Shown here: positions 11,341 to 20,844 of the stretch, piece by piece
Numbering within the stretch: position 1 is the stretch's first letter
How the letters are laid out: the number at the start of each line of letters is the position of its first letter
Assembly: GCF_000340215.1 (NCBI RefSeq)
Contig: NW_006921533.1
Coordinates: 2,902,273-2,966,272, forward strand
Direction of reading: 5' to 3'
Length of the DNA stretch: 64,000 nucleotides
Source: Pseudocercospora fijiensis CIRAD86
Lineage: Eukaryota > Ascomycota > Dothideomycetes > Mycosphaerellales > Mycosphaerellaceae
The notes under the pieces: generated by a model
Told to the model about the DNA's origin: nothing
The model's database searches: none
The model's input: only the letters and a program-made list of their open reading frames with translations
Position numbers and translations under genes: made by a program

Positions 11341-14271
11341 ATTACCTAGTAACTATCGAAAATAGCTAAATCTCTATTATACGAAGAGTTTCTCGATAAT
11401 CTTATCGCCGGCGGCGCGGCAGAGGTAGTAGTAGAAGGCGCGCTCTCGGCGGTAGAAGAAGGCTCGGCAGTAGAAAGTGTTAAAGGTATAGAAGGCGCGC
11501 TATTAGCGGCGGCGGCGGCGGATATTAAAGAGGTAGAAATAGTAATAGACGGCGCGCTCTCGGCGGTAGAAGGTATTAAAGGTGTTAAAGGTATTAAAGG
11601 TGTTAAAGGTATTAAAGGTATTAAAGGTATTAAAGGCGCGCTGCTAGCGGTAGTAGATATTAAGTCGTAGGAAGAGGTCTAATTTGTCTCGGAGACGCAT
11701 ATTCGAGGTCGCTATCGCTTACTAAGCCTGCCTCGCAAGCGTGTCGCTTTGTCTAACAATAGGTTAGTGTCGCTACGACCTTAGAAGCACCTATTTTCGC
11801 TAAAGGAGCGCCGCCGTAGACCTTTACCGCGAGAGTTAATATTTAGGTCTTATTATACCCTTATCGAGTACGTTTATACCTTCGGAAAGTCGACTAGATA
11901 TAAGTTTAAGCAGTATAAGCCGCAGAAGAATAAGAATAAGGTCAAATACAGGCACCTCTTTGTATATAGTTGCTACGGTTTACTAGATAAGCGCACCTAG
12001 AAGGAAGAGATAAAGCGGAAGTCGACTTCGAAGAAGATAGGTTGTAGGTTCTATTTCTACGCCGTTGCTGTCGATCTAGCGCAACTAGAAGGTAAATAGG
12101 TAATCCGCTATTCTTTAGAAAATAACTATTGTTATTATAACTACGAGAAGGACGATATCGTCGCCCTTACTATAGTGCAGCGGAAGTTAAGGATAGCGGC
12201 TTTCCTCGAGCAATTAGAGGGTCTTTAGTAAGCGCGAATACTAACCTCGAAGATTATAGCCTATTTCCGCGACCGTAGTGTTATTCTAAAGCCTAAGGAT
12301 ATATATAATATTGCCTAGTCTCGCAATATTAATGCTCGATAAGAGATAAACTAGGCTTAGCGGATAGTTAAGTTATTAAACGAAAACGGCATCTTCTACG
12401 AGGTTAAAACTAATCCGGAAAATAGGGCTATTCGTTCTATAGTTGCCCTCTACCTACGGTTACTAGAAGCCTTTAAGAATACGCTATATATACTAATTAT
12501 CGACACTACCTATTCTACTAACATCTATAACCTCGAGCTAATAGACATCGTTGCCGCCGGCCCTATAAATAACACGATTAAGCTTAGTATTAGTCTTGTC
12601 CGTCCGAAGCTAGATAAAGCGGACTTCTTAAAGTTATTACGTCTACTACGGAAGGGCCTCGAACAAGCCGGTTGTCTAATGCCTCTTATTATAGCTACTA
12701 ATCGAGAAGAAGCGCTTATGCTAGCTATTAATAATAAGTTTCCGGAGTCTAAGAATATCGTCTGTAACTAGCATCTATAGCAAGATATACTAACTCGAGT
12801 CCGTAAAGAACGAGGCGAATTTAGACAAGTTAAAGCCGATAATAGGGGCTAGATAGACAGTCCTTAAACTAGCCGCTTCTTAAAGCTCTTTATATATACT
12901 ATTCGTAGTTAAATTAAGCAGGAGTTTAACGATAACGCTCGGAAGTTAGACAACGTATATCCTATATTTAAGGCGTACCTAGAAAAGAACTAGTAGCGCT
13001 ATAAGACACGTATTGTTTACTACTAGACAAACGAGGTTCTACACTTCGGCTATAAGACTACTTCTCGTATCGAGTCGACCTATAGACGCATTAAACAATA
13101 GCTCAATTATAGTAGCCGCTACGATATCTTCTTACTCTTTAAGAGCCTGCTTAACTAGTAGCACGAAGGTTACGATCGTCGTCGTATTCGCCTTACTAAG
13201 AACCTCAAGAGGTGCAATAAGGCACTAACTAGACCCTTCTAGTCTAGTATAGCTCGTATAATTAGTAATTATTGCTTACTAGAAGTAAAGGAGCAATATC
13301 TACGTATAGTCGACCTTCTGTAGACTATAACTAACGATAATAGCAACGAGGTTAAGCACTCGGCCTATTCCTATAGCTATCCTTACTATACCTATAGTAA
13401 CTATACAAAATCGACCTACGGCTACTCTTACAAATACGACATTATGCGGCTTCTTAAGACAGGCGGCCCTCGAGCTATGCTATTGCTATCTTACTTCTAT
13501 TCTTACTAGCTTATTAACTTCCGCAAAACAGTCTATCTACGAGAGCTAGAGGTAATCTATAGTAACCGCAAACCTATAACTAGCAAGGCTACTTTGTATA
13601 GCACTAAGCGTGTAGTAACGGCTCGAGAATTAGACGATTTAAACACTACTACTATTACTAAGAAGCAGAAGACAATAACCGCTAGAATAGTCAACTTTGA
13701 GTTAGAACTAGGCGTGTCTCTTATATAGCTTCGGACGACGGTTGCTAAGCACTATAAGTGCGTAAAGAGCTAATGCCGCACTTAACAATACCCTTACTAG
13801 AGGGCTAACCGTACGTATAGCTCTACCTGCTATTTAAGCGGCTTTAAGTGCTATAATCTACGAGTCGAGTCTTTACTTCTAGCCGCTCCGGAGCTACCTT
13901 CTAAGCTAGATCTACTTCGCCGAGAGATTAAGGACCTACGAGCACGTAAGAACTAACGTCTATAGGCGGAAGAAGAGCGAGCGAGGCAACAAGCTAACTA
14001 TAGCCGCTAGCAGGCGGCATTATATAAACAATAACAACGATAGGCTACTTAGCAATACTACTAGCACTAGCAACAATAATAGTCGCTTATATAGCTAACA
14101 GGGCGGCTACTTCATTACTAGGTACTATAGCAATAGCACTATTAGTTTACTTAGTAGTAGTATTATATACAGCAGCAGGCTAGTTAGCAAATAAGGGACT
14201 AATATAAGCCAGCATATATAGCATCACGTGGTTACAAGGCTGCAGGTCGTAATCCGCTTGGACCTAAGTAG
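11341..14271 (+). pseudogene. MULE transposase with FAR1/WRKY-GCM1-like zinc domain, RIP-killed
   Basis: A single reading frame (codons beginning at positions 1 mod 3) can be followed for ~2.9 kb without any frameshift; only TAG and TAA stops interrupt it. The order is as follows. First comes a low-complexity N-terminus with GIK repeats. A WRKY-GCM1/FAR1-like zinc domain lies at ~11940-12180 (Cys in YSCYG and IGCRFYF, then a His/Asn-rich YCYYNYEKDD). The MULE catalytic core lies at ~12440-12800 (LIIDTTYSTNIYNLELIDIV, IIATNREEALMLAINNKFPE, IVCN-stop-H). Further helical segments include EVLHFGYKTTSRIEST. A Gln-rich tail ends in PAYIASRGYKAAGRNPLGPK and a stop at 14269-14271. Many stops fall where Trp or Gln is expected, as G-to-A or C-to-T mutation would give. 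The original start codon is not identifiable. Confidence 0.9.
11572..11634 (+). repeat. 9-bp in-frame minisatellite inside the transposase
   Basis: Seven tandem units of GGTATTAAA or GGTGTTAAA encode repeated Gly-Ile/Val-Lys within the transposase frame. Confidence 0.9.
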
Positions 14272-14440
14272 ATAGCAACTAACAATACCTTGAATTTTGC
14301 TATACTACTAATTTGCTAACAAACTTTGGCTTTATAGCTGCTAGCAGCAGTATAGTAGTGGTTGCCCGGTCGCAGGGGCTGCAGCGACGCGATTATCCGC
14401 TTCTACACGCGATTTTGTATGGAACAGCCGATCTCGTAAT

Positions 14441-14494
14441 CTCGGGTTATGCTGGGGCTCGGGCGGGTAGCTGGGGCTCGGTTTAGTATCGAGG
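14441..14494 (-). repeat. MULE right terminal inverted repeat
   Basis: These 54 bp are the reverse complement of the left end. This copy keeps CA at the two positions where the left copy has TA. Confidence 0.95.
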
Positions 14495-14503
14495 GTTTCT
14501 CTT
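14495..14503. repeat. Right 9-bp target-site duplication
   Basis: An exact copy of 11101-11109, directly outside the right inverted repeat. Confidence 0.95.
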
Positions 14504-14658
14504 CGCCTGGCAGCGGTCCAGCGGCAACACATCCTGGCTCCAATATTCATTTATGGCCACTACGCGTCCCAAGGAACCCTTCGCGTAGCCTATGCTGGTC
14601 GCATGGGTCCAGGGTCACTCTGACACCCGTCACCCAATCTGGAGCCTGGAGGCGAGAA

Positions 14659-16431
14659 ATGGCTGATTCATCATGGCGAGACCGTGTCCAGGAAGCCCTT
14701 CCGGACGACGAATACGGCATTACGGAAGTTCATAGCGAACGACGCTGGTCAACAAGCACTTCAGCAAGTCGGAGACACAGCTACTATGACGCGCAACGGG
14801 GTGGCGAAACGCAATCGAGCGAGAAGCGATCAAGTCAAAGACGTTCGCGGCCAGTGTCGACATCGTCTCAGGCAACCACGAAGTCTAAGGGCAAACGCGC
14901 GAGTTATCAAAGCTATCAGCAGCCTGCTGCCCATTCTCACGTAGACGGATATGCAGTGCCTCTTCCCGTTACCCAACTGGAGACCCATGTCCCAGTAACG
15001 AACTTTAGTCGACCCGTCGGCGACGGGGTTCGCAGACGCGCTCCAAGCGGCGCCTCGCACAACCAAAACAAATCAGTTGACACCACCATGTCAGCCTTGC
15101 CACCAATGCCAAAGGCAGAGCGTTTCTCTCAGCAGACAACCGCGCAGAATACACAGCACCAAGGCTACGATGGCACAGAACCACATCAGGCCTCGAGAAC
15201 ATCAACAAACGAGCCACCGCCGTTCTCTCGCCGAGACCGAGTCGATGAGGACAACGATGCGACAAAGCCATCACCTCGCTGGCTGACAGAGCTCTACACA
15301 GTTTCGTACCTGGTTCTCTTTTCCTTGCTTGGCACGTTGGCACGATTGGGAGTGCAATGGATTACTTTCTATCCGGGAGCACCAATCACGACGCCTGTGA
15401 TCTGGGCAAACATGGGTGGATCGTTCATCTTGGGATTTCTGGCGGAAGACCAAGGCCTCTTCAGAGACCACGTCCAGGATCTGGCGACTGCAGAGAAGCA
15501 GGACACGGACCTGGCGATTGACAAGGCGCTGTTTACAAAGCACAAGAAGACAATACCGCTTTACGTCGGACTCGGTGTTGGCTTTTGTGGCAGCTTCACA
15601 TCTTTCTCAAGTTTTGCGAGAGATGTCTTTCTCGCATTGTCGAATAATCTCCCCGCGCCAGTCAACCATCCAGATGCACTAGTCACGGGCACGCTTTCAC
15701 CCTCATCAATAATTGGGCGCAATGGCGGCTATTCTTTCGAAGCACTCTTAGCCGTCATCCTATACACGTTTGCCCTCTCCTTAGGGGGCCTCATCGTCGG
15801 TGCTCATACTGCACTTGCATTGTACGAAGTCACACCCACGCTGCCTGCAAGATTCGTTCGGAAGGCAGTCGACCCGTCCATGGTCGTCTTTGCATTTGGC
15901 TGCTGGCTCGGTGCAGTCTTTCTCGCAATCTGGCCCCCTGATCGCCCAAGCGGACCCTCGTCCCGCGGATCTTGGACGAATGAAACCTGGCGTGGCGAAG
16001 TCCTCTTCGCTTTGGTGTTTGCACCTCTAGGCTGCTTATTGAGGTTTTACACCAGCGTAAAGCTGAACGGCCTTGTGGCAGCATTTCCACTCGGTACCTT
16101 TGCGGTAAACATGTTCGGCACCGCGATCGAAGGTATGTGCTACGATATGCAGCACGTAGGAGTCGGCATAATGGGCCAAGTCGGCGGCGGCCGCGTTGGC
16201 TGCCAAGTGCTCCAAGGAGTTCAGGATGGTTTCTGCGGTTGCTTGACCACGATCAGCACGTGGGTTGCTGAGATTAATGGATTGAAACGCAAGCATGGAT
16301 ACTTATACGCATTAGCGAGCATTGTTGGAGGATTGTGTCTCATGGTGATTATCATGGGCTCTGTGAGATGGACTGTCGGATTTCGCGAACCTGTTTGCTC
16401 TACTGGATACCCTTCGAAAGTTCTTGGATGA
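14659..16431 (+). CDS. FEX: Fluoride exporter FEX (fused double CrcB/Fluc domain)
   Basis: This plasma-membrane channel lets toxic fluoride leave the cell. The first ~205 residues are Ser/Gln/Arg-rich and disordered. They are followed by two homologous CrcB/Fluc four-helix halves joined by an extra helix, the eukaryotic FEX layout. Half one has LLGTLARLGVQW, the conserved Asn in WANMGGSFILGF and a Phe box GFCGSFTSFSSF (~residues 305-320). Half two has PLGCLLRFYTSVKLNG, Asn in FPLGTFAVNMFG and GFCGCLTTISTW (~520-535), so the Phe box is degenerate there. Such asymmetry is expected in fused FEX channels. The frame is open back to 14449 inside the transposon end, but the ATG at 14659 starts the sensible protein (590 residues, one exon). 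The transposon ends 165 bp upstream. The next gene, a fluoroacetate-dehalogenase-like hydrolase, is tail to tail, 114 bp away. Confidence 0.93.
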   Translation: MADSSWRDRVQEALPDDEYGITEVHSERRWSTSTSASRRHSYYDAQRGGETQSSEKRSSQRRSRPVSTSSQATTKSKGKRASYQSYQQPAAHSHVDGYAVPLPVTQLETHVPVTNFSRPVGDGVRRRAPSGASHNQNKSVDTTMSALPPMPKAERFSQQTTAQNTQHQGYDGTEPHQASRTSTNEPPPFSRRDRVDEDNDATKPSPRWLTELYTVSYLVLFSLLGTLARLGVQWITFYPGAPITTPVIWANMGGSFILGFLAEDQGLFRDHVQDLATAEKQDTDLAIDKALFTKHKKTIPLYVGLGVGFCGSFTSFSSFARDVFLALSNNLPAPVNHPDALVTGTLSPSSIIGRNGGYSFEALLAVILYTFALSLGGLIVGAHTALALYEVTPTLPARFVRKAVDPSMVVFAFGCWLGAVFLAIWPPDRPSGPSSRGSWTNETWRGEVLFALVFAPLGCLLRFYTSVKLNGLVAAFPLGTFAVNMFGTAIEGMCYDMQHVGVGIMGQVGGGRVGCQVLQGVQDGFCGCLTTISTWVAEINGLKRKHGYLYALASIVGGLCLMVIIMGSVRWTVGFREPVCSTGYPSKVLG

Positions 16432-16545
16432 GCATCTCACGACGGTATAGATGAATATGTTTAGTAATGTTTAGAGATCAAGAGAATCAGTAGAATTAAG
16501 AATATACAGACTCCAGTCATGTATGCGAAGATGGCAAACCTCTCG

Positions 16546-17475
16546 CTACTTTCCGTGCTTCTCGTTCCATTCGAGGATGAGAGAGATCACCTTCTCTGGG
16601 CATTCCTCAGGCAAGTAGTGGCCGTGTCCATCTCCAATTGCCTCGCCCCTGTATTCTCCATCAATCCAATTCTTCCATACTGCATCAACGTTGTGCATGC
16701 TACCCAGATTGCCAGCACTATAGATGACCATAAGTGGAATTTTAATCTTCCTGCCTTGATCCTGATCTTTCTGCTGCTCGTCACAATCTTCAGTTGCTCC
16801 GGCAGCATAGTCCCCGCAAGATCCGGCGATACATTCTGCTTGCGAGAACTGGTGGGCGTAGTGTCCAACAGCATCATTTTCTTGAAACTTGGCAGTGCCG
16901 GAGGAATTACCTCCTTTGATTCGATCAAAGTTGGCCTTCACATAGTTGCCTCCACCCATCATCTCTATCATCTGAGGAGCCGTTGGGATTGCGAGAAACG
17001 GCCAGTGATAGTATGCACAGCTTGCAAGCGGATTGCCAAACGCGGCCCATTGCTCTCGTGTCGGAACAATATCCATGAAGATGGCAGATGTGATGTTGTG
17101 ATTGCCATCAACCACCATGCGATGACCGACTCGTGCTCCTCGATCGTGGGAGCACCATATGATGGGTCGATCCTCTCCAAAGACTTGTTGGAGAGCTTCC
17201 ACGATGAGATTTCCCACAGTCCGCTTATCATGTTTCGGCGGAAGGGAACTGAACCCATAACCAGGCAATTCGGGAATGAACATGGAGATGTGATCTTTCA
17301 GCTCCTCAACGACGTGTCGCCACATGTAGCTCGATTGAGGCCAGCCATGGGCCATGCACCAGACTGGCCCCGAACCGCGATCGTGAGAATAGCTCACGAC
17401 CTTCCCCCCGGACGATACCTGGGAAGCGTTTTGCCTGAGAAATGGATGCAATGACTTGATAGTCTGATCCGCCAT
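16546..17475 (-). CDS. Alpha/beta hydrolase with fluoroacetate (haloacetate) dehalogenase signature
   Basis: The likely reaction is haloacetate plus water to glycolate plus halide. The 309-residue, single-exon protein has an alpha/beta-hydrolase fold with oxyanion motif HGWPQ (43-47). The nucleophile is D111 in SHDRGARVGHR, and R112 and R115 match the arginines that hold the substrate carboxylate in bacterial fluoroacetate dehalogenase RPA1163 (R111, R114). The acid is D135 in MDIVPT and the base H286 in GHGHYLPEE. The halide pocket residues H157-W158 (YYHWPFLAIP) and Y223 (GDYAAGA) align with H155, W156 and Y219 of RPA1163. The ATG at 17475 is chosen because the upstream extension begins only with TTG. 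There is no signal peptide, so it is probably cytosolic. It is convergent with the FEX fluoride exporter. Distant relatives with this signature may prefer chloroacetate or other substrates, so activity is inferred. Confidence 0.85.
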   Translation of the reverse strand: MADQTIKSLHPFLRQNASQVSSGGKVVSYSHDRGSGPVWCMAHGWPQSSYMWRHVVEELKDHISMFIPELPGYGFSSLPPKHDKRTVGNLIVEALQQVFGEDRPIIWCSHDRGARVGHRMVVDGNHNITSAIFMDIVPTREQWAAFGNPLASCAYYHWPFLAIPTAPQMIEMMGGGNYVKANFDRIKGGNSSGTAKFQENDAVGHYAHQFSQAECIAGSCGDYAAGATEDCDEQQKDQDQGRKIKIPLMVIYSAGNLGSMHNVDAVWKNWIDGEYRGEAIGDGHGHYLPEECPEKVISLILEWNEKHGK

Positions 17476-18321
17476 GTTGGCCGAGAAATAACAACAAGTC
17501 GGATGTGGACGGGGTTTGATGAGGCTGAACAGAAGTACGGATGATGACGCCAAAGCTCCGAGGTTGTTCTAAGCTCGCAATTTGAGTGCTCACAAATCCA
17601 GCATGCTTACGCTATGCTCTGCTGCGATGGAAAGTAGTGTTACTGTCTTGAGCTGAACTGATGATAGGAGTCGCCATGTTTGAGCAGCATGGACACGTCC
17701 AGAACCCGATTTCTCTGTCAGATATCAGTGCATCTCGGCCGCACGTCTTGTATGCCACAAGCACGCCTAGCTCCGGGAGTCCGCGTGAGTTTGCTGGGGA
17801 AGAAATGCAGCCAAGGTTCATGGCCAGTACGGTCACCGACGACCCCCAGCATATCCGTGCCAGAGATCATGGCTGGGCGACGTGGACAAGCGGGAGCTGC
17901 GCCGTTTTGCCTGATGACATGACTGCGAGTGCGATGCCTATGAAAGCAGCTTGCAGTGCATGCAGTGCATGATGACAGCTGCTGCGCAGGTTGTGTGTAG
18001 TTACATGTTTATTAAGCCTTTTCAGCCGATTCCCTGCGTGCCAGGTGCTGCCAGTGCCACTGCCACCGATTGGTCGTGCCGCTGCTATCGACGGCCACAC
18101 GGCCTCTCAGTCCATCTCCAACAGTCCAACTCTCACTGCGCGCATTGTTTTCACCGTCACGAACACGAACCCGCACCCGCACCCGCACCCGCACCCGCAC
18201 CCACGAGAACGAGAACGACACCATACAGACCTGCGCGAACATTGGAACCGCTTCAATGCGGCCGCCGTAGAGCACCACACGCCCACGCCCTTGGCGCCCA
18301 GCTGCGCTCATCGACTCGAGC
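17476..18321. other. Intergenic, upstream of PalH and of the hydrolase
   Basis: This 846-bp region between divergent genes should hold both promoters. It contains PacC-type GCCARG hexamers at 17810-17815 and 18040-18045 and on the other strand at 18290-18295. About one such match is expected by chance in this length. No coding exon is evident. Confidence 0.45.
18170..18203. repeat. (CCCGCA)n hexanucleotide repeat in PalH leader
   Basis: Five to six tandem CCCGCA units lie in the probable 5' UTR of the PalH gene, flanked by CGAACA-like and GAGAAC-like relatives. Confidence 0.9.
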
Positions 18322-20622
18322 ATGGCTCACGATGTCCACCCTCTCGCCCCGCGCCAGCTATGGAATTTGCCAACCCAGACGACCGCTGATCTGCAGGCGC
18401 ATTGCACTCCATTCACTCTGCCCTCGAATGGAGTGCTTTCGCTGGCCGACGGCGCCGCCATCACATTGACGACCGATGTCATCTTCCAGCCAGAGTGTAC
18501 CGCTACACGCACCGGCGACGTATTCGCCGTCGGACACCTAAAGGACCCATTCTATGCATCCACTATCCCTATGGTCTACGTGATCTCTGCTGCGACAGTC
18601 ATAGCATGGGTACTGGTGGTCATGCTGACCATCACACCGAGGACCTCCTTCTTCGGTGCTCCGGGACCACCTTCATTCAGCAACGGCCACGGCATCATAG
18701 GCGGCGCAAATGGAGGCATAATGGGCGTGACTGGGGCTGGATCCAGACCGTGGCTACAGAAAATCGCGGCTTTAGCCGTCGCAATCTCACTTACCATCGC
18801 AACAGCTGACACATTGGAAGTGGCGGAGAGGCAGTACGGTGTCGGATATATGGACGCTATGGCAATGCGCAAAGAAGTTCTCGGATCGCTAGAGATACGC
18901 ATCACAAGACTGATATCAGACATATTCCTCTGGCTCGCCCAAGTCCAGACCCTGATACGGCTATTTCCAAGACACCGGGAGAAAGTCTTGATAAAGTGGA
19001 TTGGATTTGTCCTGATCATCTTTGACACCGTCTTCTCCTGTCTGAACTCGTTCTTGATCAACTCGGCCGCAAAAGGACGACACTTCGTGGATGCCATTCC
19101 CGCGCTGTCGTACCTCTTCGAACTCGCACTGGGACTACTATACGCGGCCTGGGTTTTGTACTATGCTGTCACGAAGCGTCGCTATGCCTTCTACCATGCC
19201 AAGATGCGTAATATCGCACTAATAGCTTTGCTATCTATAGTCTCCATACTCACACCCGTGGTATTCTTCATCACGGATGTCTCGAATCAGGATGTTGCAG
19301 GTTGGGGTGACTATTTCCGCTGGGTTGGCGCCGCAGCAGCGAGTGTGGTTGTATGGGAGTGGGTGGAGCGCATCGAAGCTTTGGAGCGAGACGACAAGAA
19401 AGACGGCATCTTGGGCCGGGAGATATTTGATGGCGATGAGATGTTGGATGTGCTACCGGAACAAGGGTCGGAATGGACGCAAAGCAGAAACCTCCGACGG
19501 AACTTCAGAAATCCGAGAGGCGATGGAGACCACCAAGGCGGCGCCGGCCATACCTCAAGTATGGCAGAGAACGGGTTTCTGGGAATGGCACATCGATTCA
19601 GATCGAGGCACCAGCAGTCGCCACAGCATTTCCCGCTTGGAAGGGCTCATTCGAGCTCTGAGCCCAACAGCCAAGATCGTATATTACCCGAAGGCGGCGA
19701 ACCTCTCGAATCTACAGTATTGGGAGGACCAACGCCACCACCGATGGCCGCCGACCCGGTCAATCGAGCCGACACCAGCAGTGCCGGCAGTACTGTGTAC
19801 GTTGTCCGGTATCACCCGATTGCTGACGTGCCGCAACCGATACGAAGACGAGCAAACACAAATCGCAATGACCGAGCACAAGGAAGAACGGCTGCTCAGC
19901 GACGGAGGACGAATTACGAACCCTCAGAGAAGGATATAATCGAAGCCGAGGAAGAATCGAGACCAAACCATCATCGTGATCACAGCATTTGGAATGCAGT
20001 GCCGAATCCTTTCAAGCGAAAACGTACTTCGCCTCCGCAAGAAGTTCAACGAGCCCGTGAGGCCGCTGGGCAAAGAGCCCTAATACAAGCACATAACTAT
20101 TCAAGATGGGATCTCAAGAATCGTCTTGGCGCTCTCGTAGCTGAAACGGGCGACCGTGTTCGTGAGAGCGGAGCGGCGAGAAGACCTCCAGCTGAAGATC
20201 TGCGGGTGACCGTCGTACCCGCACAGCCGCGCGGCAGCAATCGCACATGGATCACTGCAGAGCAGAATCAAACATCGCAGCGACCGGCAATTTCAGACAA
20301 TGGTCAGAACATCCCAATTTCTGGTACAACATTGGCTACAGAAAACCAACGGTTCACCCCTCCCCAGCAGGCGCCGCAGAACGGCTCTGAACCACTGCAA
20401 GGCGGTGCAACGCGGCAGTCAACGCCGACTGTTACTTTCCAGGACAGAGTCGGGCCTCCACGAGCAGATGACATAAGTCCTGTGGCAGGTAGAGGAGCAA
20501 CAATAGTGGTTCCCGCTCCCCCTAGGCGTACACCGACGAGTCGCAATACACCGACACCACCTGTACGATCAGGTGGAAGCCGAGGAGCTGACTTGTCCAA
20601 ACCAACACCTCCTCCCGGGTGA
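18322..20622 (+). CDS. palH: pH-response seven-helix sensor PalH/Rim21
   Basis: This plasma-membrane sensor of the fungal ambient-pH (Pal/Rim) pathway recruits PalF arrestin and the ESCRT-linked machinery that activates PacC at alkaline pH. The 766-residue protein is one exon. An N-terminal ectodomain with cysteines (AHCTPFTLPSNG, FQPECTATRTGD) is followed by seven hydrophobic helices from ~residue 85 to ~350. Examples are MVYVISAATVIAWVLVVMLT, KWIGFVLIIFDTVFSCLNSF and NIALIALLSIVSILTPVVFF. WVERIEALERDDKKDGILGR lies just after the last helix, as in PalH proteins. The long hydrophilic C-terminal tail (~400 residues) is disordered and Pro/Arg-rich, as expected for an arrestin-binding tail. The ATG at 18322 begins the homologous region. 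Confidence 0.93.
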   Translation: MAHDVHPLAPRQLWNLPTQTTADLQAHCTPFTLPSNGVLSLADGAAITLTTDVIFQPECTATRTGDVFAVGHLKDPFYASTIPMVYVISAATVIAWVLVVMLTITPRTSFFGAPGPPSFSNGHGIIGGANGGIMGVTGAGSRPWLQKIAALAVAISLTIATADTLEVAERQYGVGYMDAMAMRKEVLGSLEIRITRLISDIFLWLAQVQTLIRLFPRHREKVLIKWIGFVLIIFDTVFSCLNSFLINSAAKGRHFVDAIPALSYLFELALGLLYAAWVLYYAVTKRRYAFYHAKMRNIALIALLSIVSILTPVVFFITDVSNQDVAGWGDYFRWVGAAAASVVVWEWVERIEALERDDKKDGILGREIFDGDEMLDVLPEQGSEWTQSRNLRRNFRNPRGDGDHQGGAGHTSSMAENGFLGMAHRFRSRHQQSPQHFPLGRAHSSSEPNSQDRILPEGGEPLESTVLGGPTPPPMAADPVNRADTSSAGSTVYVVRYHPIADVPQPIRRRANTNRNDRAQGRTAAQRRRTNYEPSEKDIIEAEEESRPNHHRDHSIWNAVPNPFKRKRTSPPQEVQRAREAAGQRALIQAHNYSRWDLKNRLGALVAETGDRVRESGAARRPPAEDLRVTVVPAQPRGSNRTWITAEQNQTSQRPAISDNGQNIPISGTTLATENQRFTPPQQAPQNGSEPLQGGATRQSTPTVTFQDRVGPPRADDISPVAGRGATIVVPAPPRRTPTSRNTPTPPVRSGGSRGADLSKPTPPPG

Positions 20623-20844
20623 AAGTGCGTCAAAAGCTATTTTTTGGGATTTGTGGATTTAGCGTGGCGTTGGTGGTGGAAACGATATACCCATTCCTGG
20701 GATTGGCCCTTTGTGAAAGCATTTCTACGACTCAGGCGACTTGGGCCTGTATATGAAGAACGATGTAAGCTTGAATTTGTACATATTGTACATATGTCCG
20801 AAGATAGTCGCAGAGCCTTCGTGCTCAGATGCAAATGATGAGAG

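Larger units (their letters stand above)
11110..14494 (+). mobile_element. Mutator-like (MULE) DNA transposon, RIP-inactivated
   Basis: A complete 3385-bp element. It has 54-bp terminal inverted repeats (11110-11163 and 14441-14494) that differ at only two positions, both C in the right copy and T in the left, as expected for CpA to TpA mutation. It is flanked by identical 9-bp duplications. Inside, one continuous plus-strand frame encodes a MULE transposase interrupted by many TAG/TAA codons. It inserted 165 bp upstream of the FEX start codon and 340 bp upstream of UPRT. Removing one duplication and the element would leave an original divergent intergenic region of about 0.5 kb. TpA is greatly over-represented and CpA depleted from ~11160 to ~14230, but the last ~200 bp look unmutated. 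Confidence 0.95.

Noticed and set aside
14449..14658. N-terminal extension of FEX into the transposon right end
   Set aside because: The extra residues are encoded by the inverted repeat and its flank; the FEX gene predates the insertion and the ATG at 14659 gives a sensible start.
17476..17553. Longer start for the dehalogenase-like hydrolase with a hydrophobic leader
   Set aside because: The upstream extension begins with TTG, not ATG, and known family members start at the equivalent of 17475. A signal peptide is therefore not supported.
18012..18323. Minus-strand RVRVRV repeat peptide upstream of palH
   Set aside because: Translation of the CCCGCA hexanucleotide repeat; no gene features.
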